From: Lachnospiraceae bacterium UBA4381
Lineage (GTDB): Bacteria > Bacillota > Clostridia > Lachnospirales > Lachnospiraceae
Direction: 5' to 3'
NCBI GenBank assembly: GCA_002391105.1
Contig: DGRT01000076.1
Span: 1 to 6,646, forward strand
DNA: 6,646 nucleotides
Below are positions 5,325 through 6,646 of the stretch, one piece after another. The position numbers were made by a program, and so were the translations under genes. Each line of letters opens with the position of its first letter. Position 1 is the first letter of the stretch. The notes below the pieces were generated by a model that worked only from the letters and a program-made list of their open reading frames with translations, was not told the DNA's origin and made no database searches.

Positions 5325-6516
5325 GAAGATAATGGCACTTATGCTTTCGGGCGTATTTGTACTTGGAGGTCTGACTGGATGTGGTAAGAAGGACGAGGCG
5401 GATGTAGATACAACTTCCATATCTGATATGGTTTCAAGCACTTATACAGTTGATATTGGTCCAAGCTCAACCTTAAATGGAGATGCTACAGAAGTCCTTA
5501 TGATGAAGGATGGAATGGTAATGAGTGACCTTACAGGAGAGTGGATAAATGCTGATCTCGCTGATAAAAGATATTTTGGTATCATGGTTAATAATATCAG
5601 TGAGGCTATGCCACAGTCCGGAGTAGAAAGAGCTGATGTTATATATGAGATACTTGAGGAAGGTGGTATCACCAGACTTCTTGCTATCTATCAGGGAGAC
5701 TATGAAGATATAGAGAGAATAGGACCTGTAAGAAGTGCCAGACACTACTTTGACAGAAAAGCTCTGGAATATGATGCAGTATTTGTTCACTGGGGACATT
5801 CCATCTATGCTGGTCAGGATTTTGATGTTATAGAAGATCTTGATGATATTGACCTGAATGGAAAGGACGGTTCCTACGGATTCAGAGTATCCCGTCCCGG
5901 CAAGGCTCTTGAGCATACCGGATATACCTCCGGACAGAACATTGCAGATGCTATTGCAAAGAATGAATTTGATTCAGAAAAATGTGATACCTACAAGAAG
6001 ATGTTCAACTTCAACGTTAAGGATAAGGTTCCTGAAGGCGGACAGGATGCCAATAAGATAACTACTGCATTTAATGATGGCAGAAAGCCTTGGTTCGAGT
6101 ATGATGCAGATTCAGGTCTCTATAAGAGATTCCAGTATGGTACAGAGCAGATAGATGAGCTTACAGGCAATCAGCTTGCATTCAAGAATGTCATCATTCA
6201 GTTTGCACCTCATCAGGGAATCAGCGGAGATCAGGTTGGATGTATAGATGTTAATCTGGTCGGTGAAGGTGAAGGCTGGTATGCATCAGATGGTAAGATC
6301 ATTCCTATAAAGTGGAAGAAATCACCAAAGTATAATATGATTGACTTCTCTACTACAAATGGTATGCTTGACTATGGTATGAGATCAGGTCCTTGTACAG
6401 ATTATGGTGTTACTACCTTCTATACAGAGGACGGAGAGAAGCTTAAGATGAACCCCGGTAAGACCTGGGTTACACTTTTCCAGGATGACAATAAGGACGG
6501 TATCATTATAGAATAA
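5317..6516 (+). CDS. DUF3048 (YerB-like) lipoprotein
   Basis: This is a 399-residue predicted membrane-anchored lipoprotein of the DUF3048 family, which includes B. subtilis YerB; its biochemical role is not established. The N-terminus is a signal peptide (MNKK, hydrophobic core about 5-18) ending in the lipobox LTGC at 19-22, so C22 is the likely lipidated residue and the rest faces outward. A linker (about 23-75) leads to the N-terminal family domain: YFGIMVNN, MPQSGVERADVIYEILEEGG at 98-117, ITRLLAIYQ, IGPVRSARHYF at 135-145, and EYDAVFVHWG at 151-160. The C-terminal domain spans about 255-390: YKRFQYG at 269-275, NVIIQFA at 291-297, GEGWYASDGKIIPIKW at 318-333, and NPGKTWVTL at 379-387. 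The ATG overlaps the ybeY stop by 8 bases. The ribosome binding site is poor (AGGG at 5310-5313, three bases away), which suggests coupling to ybeY. ATG 5332 is a less likely start because it would lose the Lys residues of the signal. Confidence 0.9.
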   Translation: MNKKIMALMLSGVFVLGGLTGCGKKDEADVDTTSISDMVSSTYTVDIGPSSTLNGDATEVLMMKDGMVMSDLTGEWINADLADKRYFGIMVNNISEAMPQSGVERADVIYEILEEGGITRLLAIYQGDYEDIERIGPVRSARHYFDRKALEYDAVFVHWGHSIYAGQDFDVIEDLDDIDLNGKDGSYGFRVSRPGKALEHTGYTSGQNIADAIAKNEFDSEKCDTYKKMFNFNVKDKVPEGGQDANKITTAFNDGRKPWFEYDADSGLYKRFQYGTEQIDELTGNQLAFKNVIIQFAPHQGISGDQVGCIDVNLVGEGEGWYASDGKIIPIKWKKSPKYNMIDFSTTNGMLDYGMRSGPCTDYGVTTFYTEDGEKLKMNPGKTWVTLFQDDNKDGIIIE

Positions 6517-6528
6517 ACAGGTAATCTT

Positions 6529-6646
6529 ATGTTAAATACTGTATATGATGTATGTATAATTGGCGCAGGTGCATCAGGACTTGTGGCCGCGATTGAAAGC
6601 TCCCGACGGGGGCTTTCTTCGGTAGTTGTGGATAAAAATAAAAAGC
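6529..6646 (+). CDS. FAD-dependent oxidoreductase, N-terminus only (HI0933/BaiN-like suspected)
   Basis: Only 39 codons are in the window, and the gene runs off the right edge. The protein opens MLNTVYDVCIIGAGASGLVA: a beta strand followed by GxGxxG (GAGASG, residues 12-17), the classic FAD/NAD-binding Rossmann motif, then a helix and a second strand, VVVDKNKK, ending in an acidic residue that would contact the ribose of the cofactor. The V-Y-D-V-x-I-I-G-A-G-A-S-G opening is typical of the HI0933/YhiN (BaiN-like) flavoproteins of Firmicutes, but so little is visible that other FAD enzymes remain possible. It starts 12 bases after the lipoprotein stop, with a weak CAGG at 6518-6521 seven bases before the ATG, so it is probably in the ybeY operon. 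A strong hairpin lies inside its coding sequence at 6595-6617. Confidence 0.75.
   Translation, partial: MLNTVYDVCIIGAGASGLVAAIESSRRGLSSVVVDKNKK
6595..6617 (+). other. 10-pair hairpin inside the start of the flavoprotein gene
   Basis: GAAAGCTCCC (6595-6604) pairs with GGGGGCTTTC (6608-6617) across a three-base loop, GAC, with a single G-U pair among ten. No T run follows (the next bases are TTCGG), so it is not a standard intrinsic terminator. It could slow ribosomes or polymerase, or be a chance result of codon choice. Confidence 0.6.

Noticed and set aside
58..5916. Several minus-strand and out-of-frame open frames of 60-154 codons lying over hisIE, alaS, phoH, ybeY and the lipoprotein
   Set aside because: Each lies opposite or inside a well-recognised gene, has no convincing ribosome binding site, and encodes a composition typical of shadow frames with no recognisable domain.
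1..6646. CRISPR array, insertion sequence, tRNA, phage or toxin-antitoxin genes
   Set aside because: No regularly spaced repeats, transposase or integrase motifs, tRNA cloverleaf or small two-gene toxin module could be found. The window is housekeeping DNA.

Overview
The window reads as ordinary chromosomal DNA of an AT-rich Firmicute, most likely a clostridial member of the Lachnospiraceae. This rests on the AT-rich intergenic DNA, frequent AGA arginine codons, strong purine-rich Shine-Dalgarno sequences, sigma-A-type promoters and the close resemblance of the PhoH, YbeY and DUF3048 proteins to what I remember of that family. The genus cannot be fixed by eye. All seven genes lie on the + strand, and no gap between genes exceeds about 135 bases. 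I see no mobile element, CRISPR array, tRNA or rRNA.

Layout: (1) the 3' part of hisIE, the histidine-pathway cyclohydrolase/pyrophosphohydrolase fusion, cut by the left edge; (2) a 69-base AT-rich spacer made of short tandem repeats; (3) alaS, a complete alanyl-tRNA synthetase of a divergent type with a Cys-rich segment; (4) a near-consensus promoter driving rpsU (ribosomal protein S21), followed by an intrinsic terminator; (5) phoH, a PhoH-family ATPase; (6) an apparent promoter, then ybeY (16S rRNA-maturation endoribonuclease), a DUF3048/YerB-like lipoprotein overlapping it by 8 bases, and the first 39 codons of a flavoprotein running off the right edge.

How the genes work together: alaS, rpsU, phoH and ybeY all serve translation or RNA metabolism, and phoH-ybeY and rpsU are common neighbours in Firmicutes. 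The alaS gene may be read through from the his operon. The rpsU gene looks like its own unit. The ybeY-lipoprotein-flavoprotein genes are packed as an operon (8-base overlap, then a 12-base gap). I do not see a clearly new system. The points most worth a second look are the divergent AlaS with its Cys cluster, the 14-base and 10-base tandem repeats before alaS, a perfect terminator-like hairpin inside the start of the flavoprotein gene, and the tight coupling of ybeY to a lipoprotein of unknown function.
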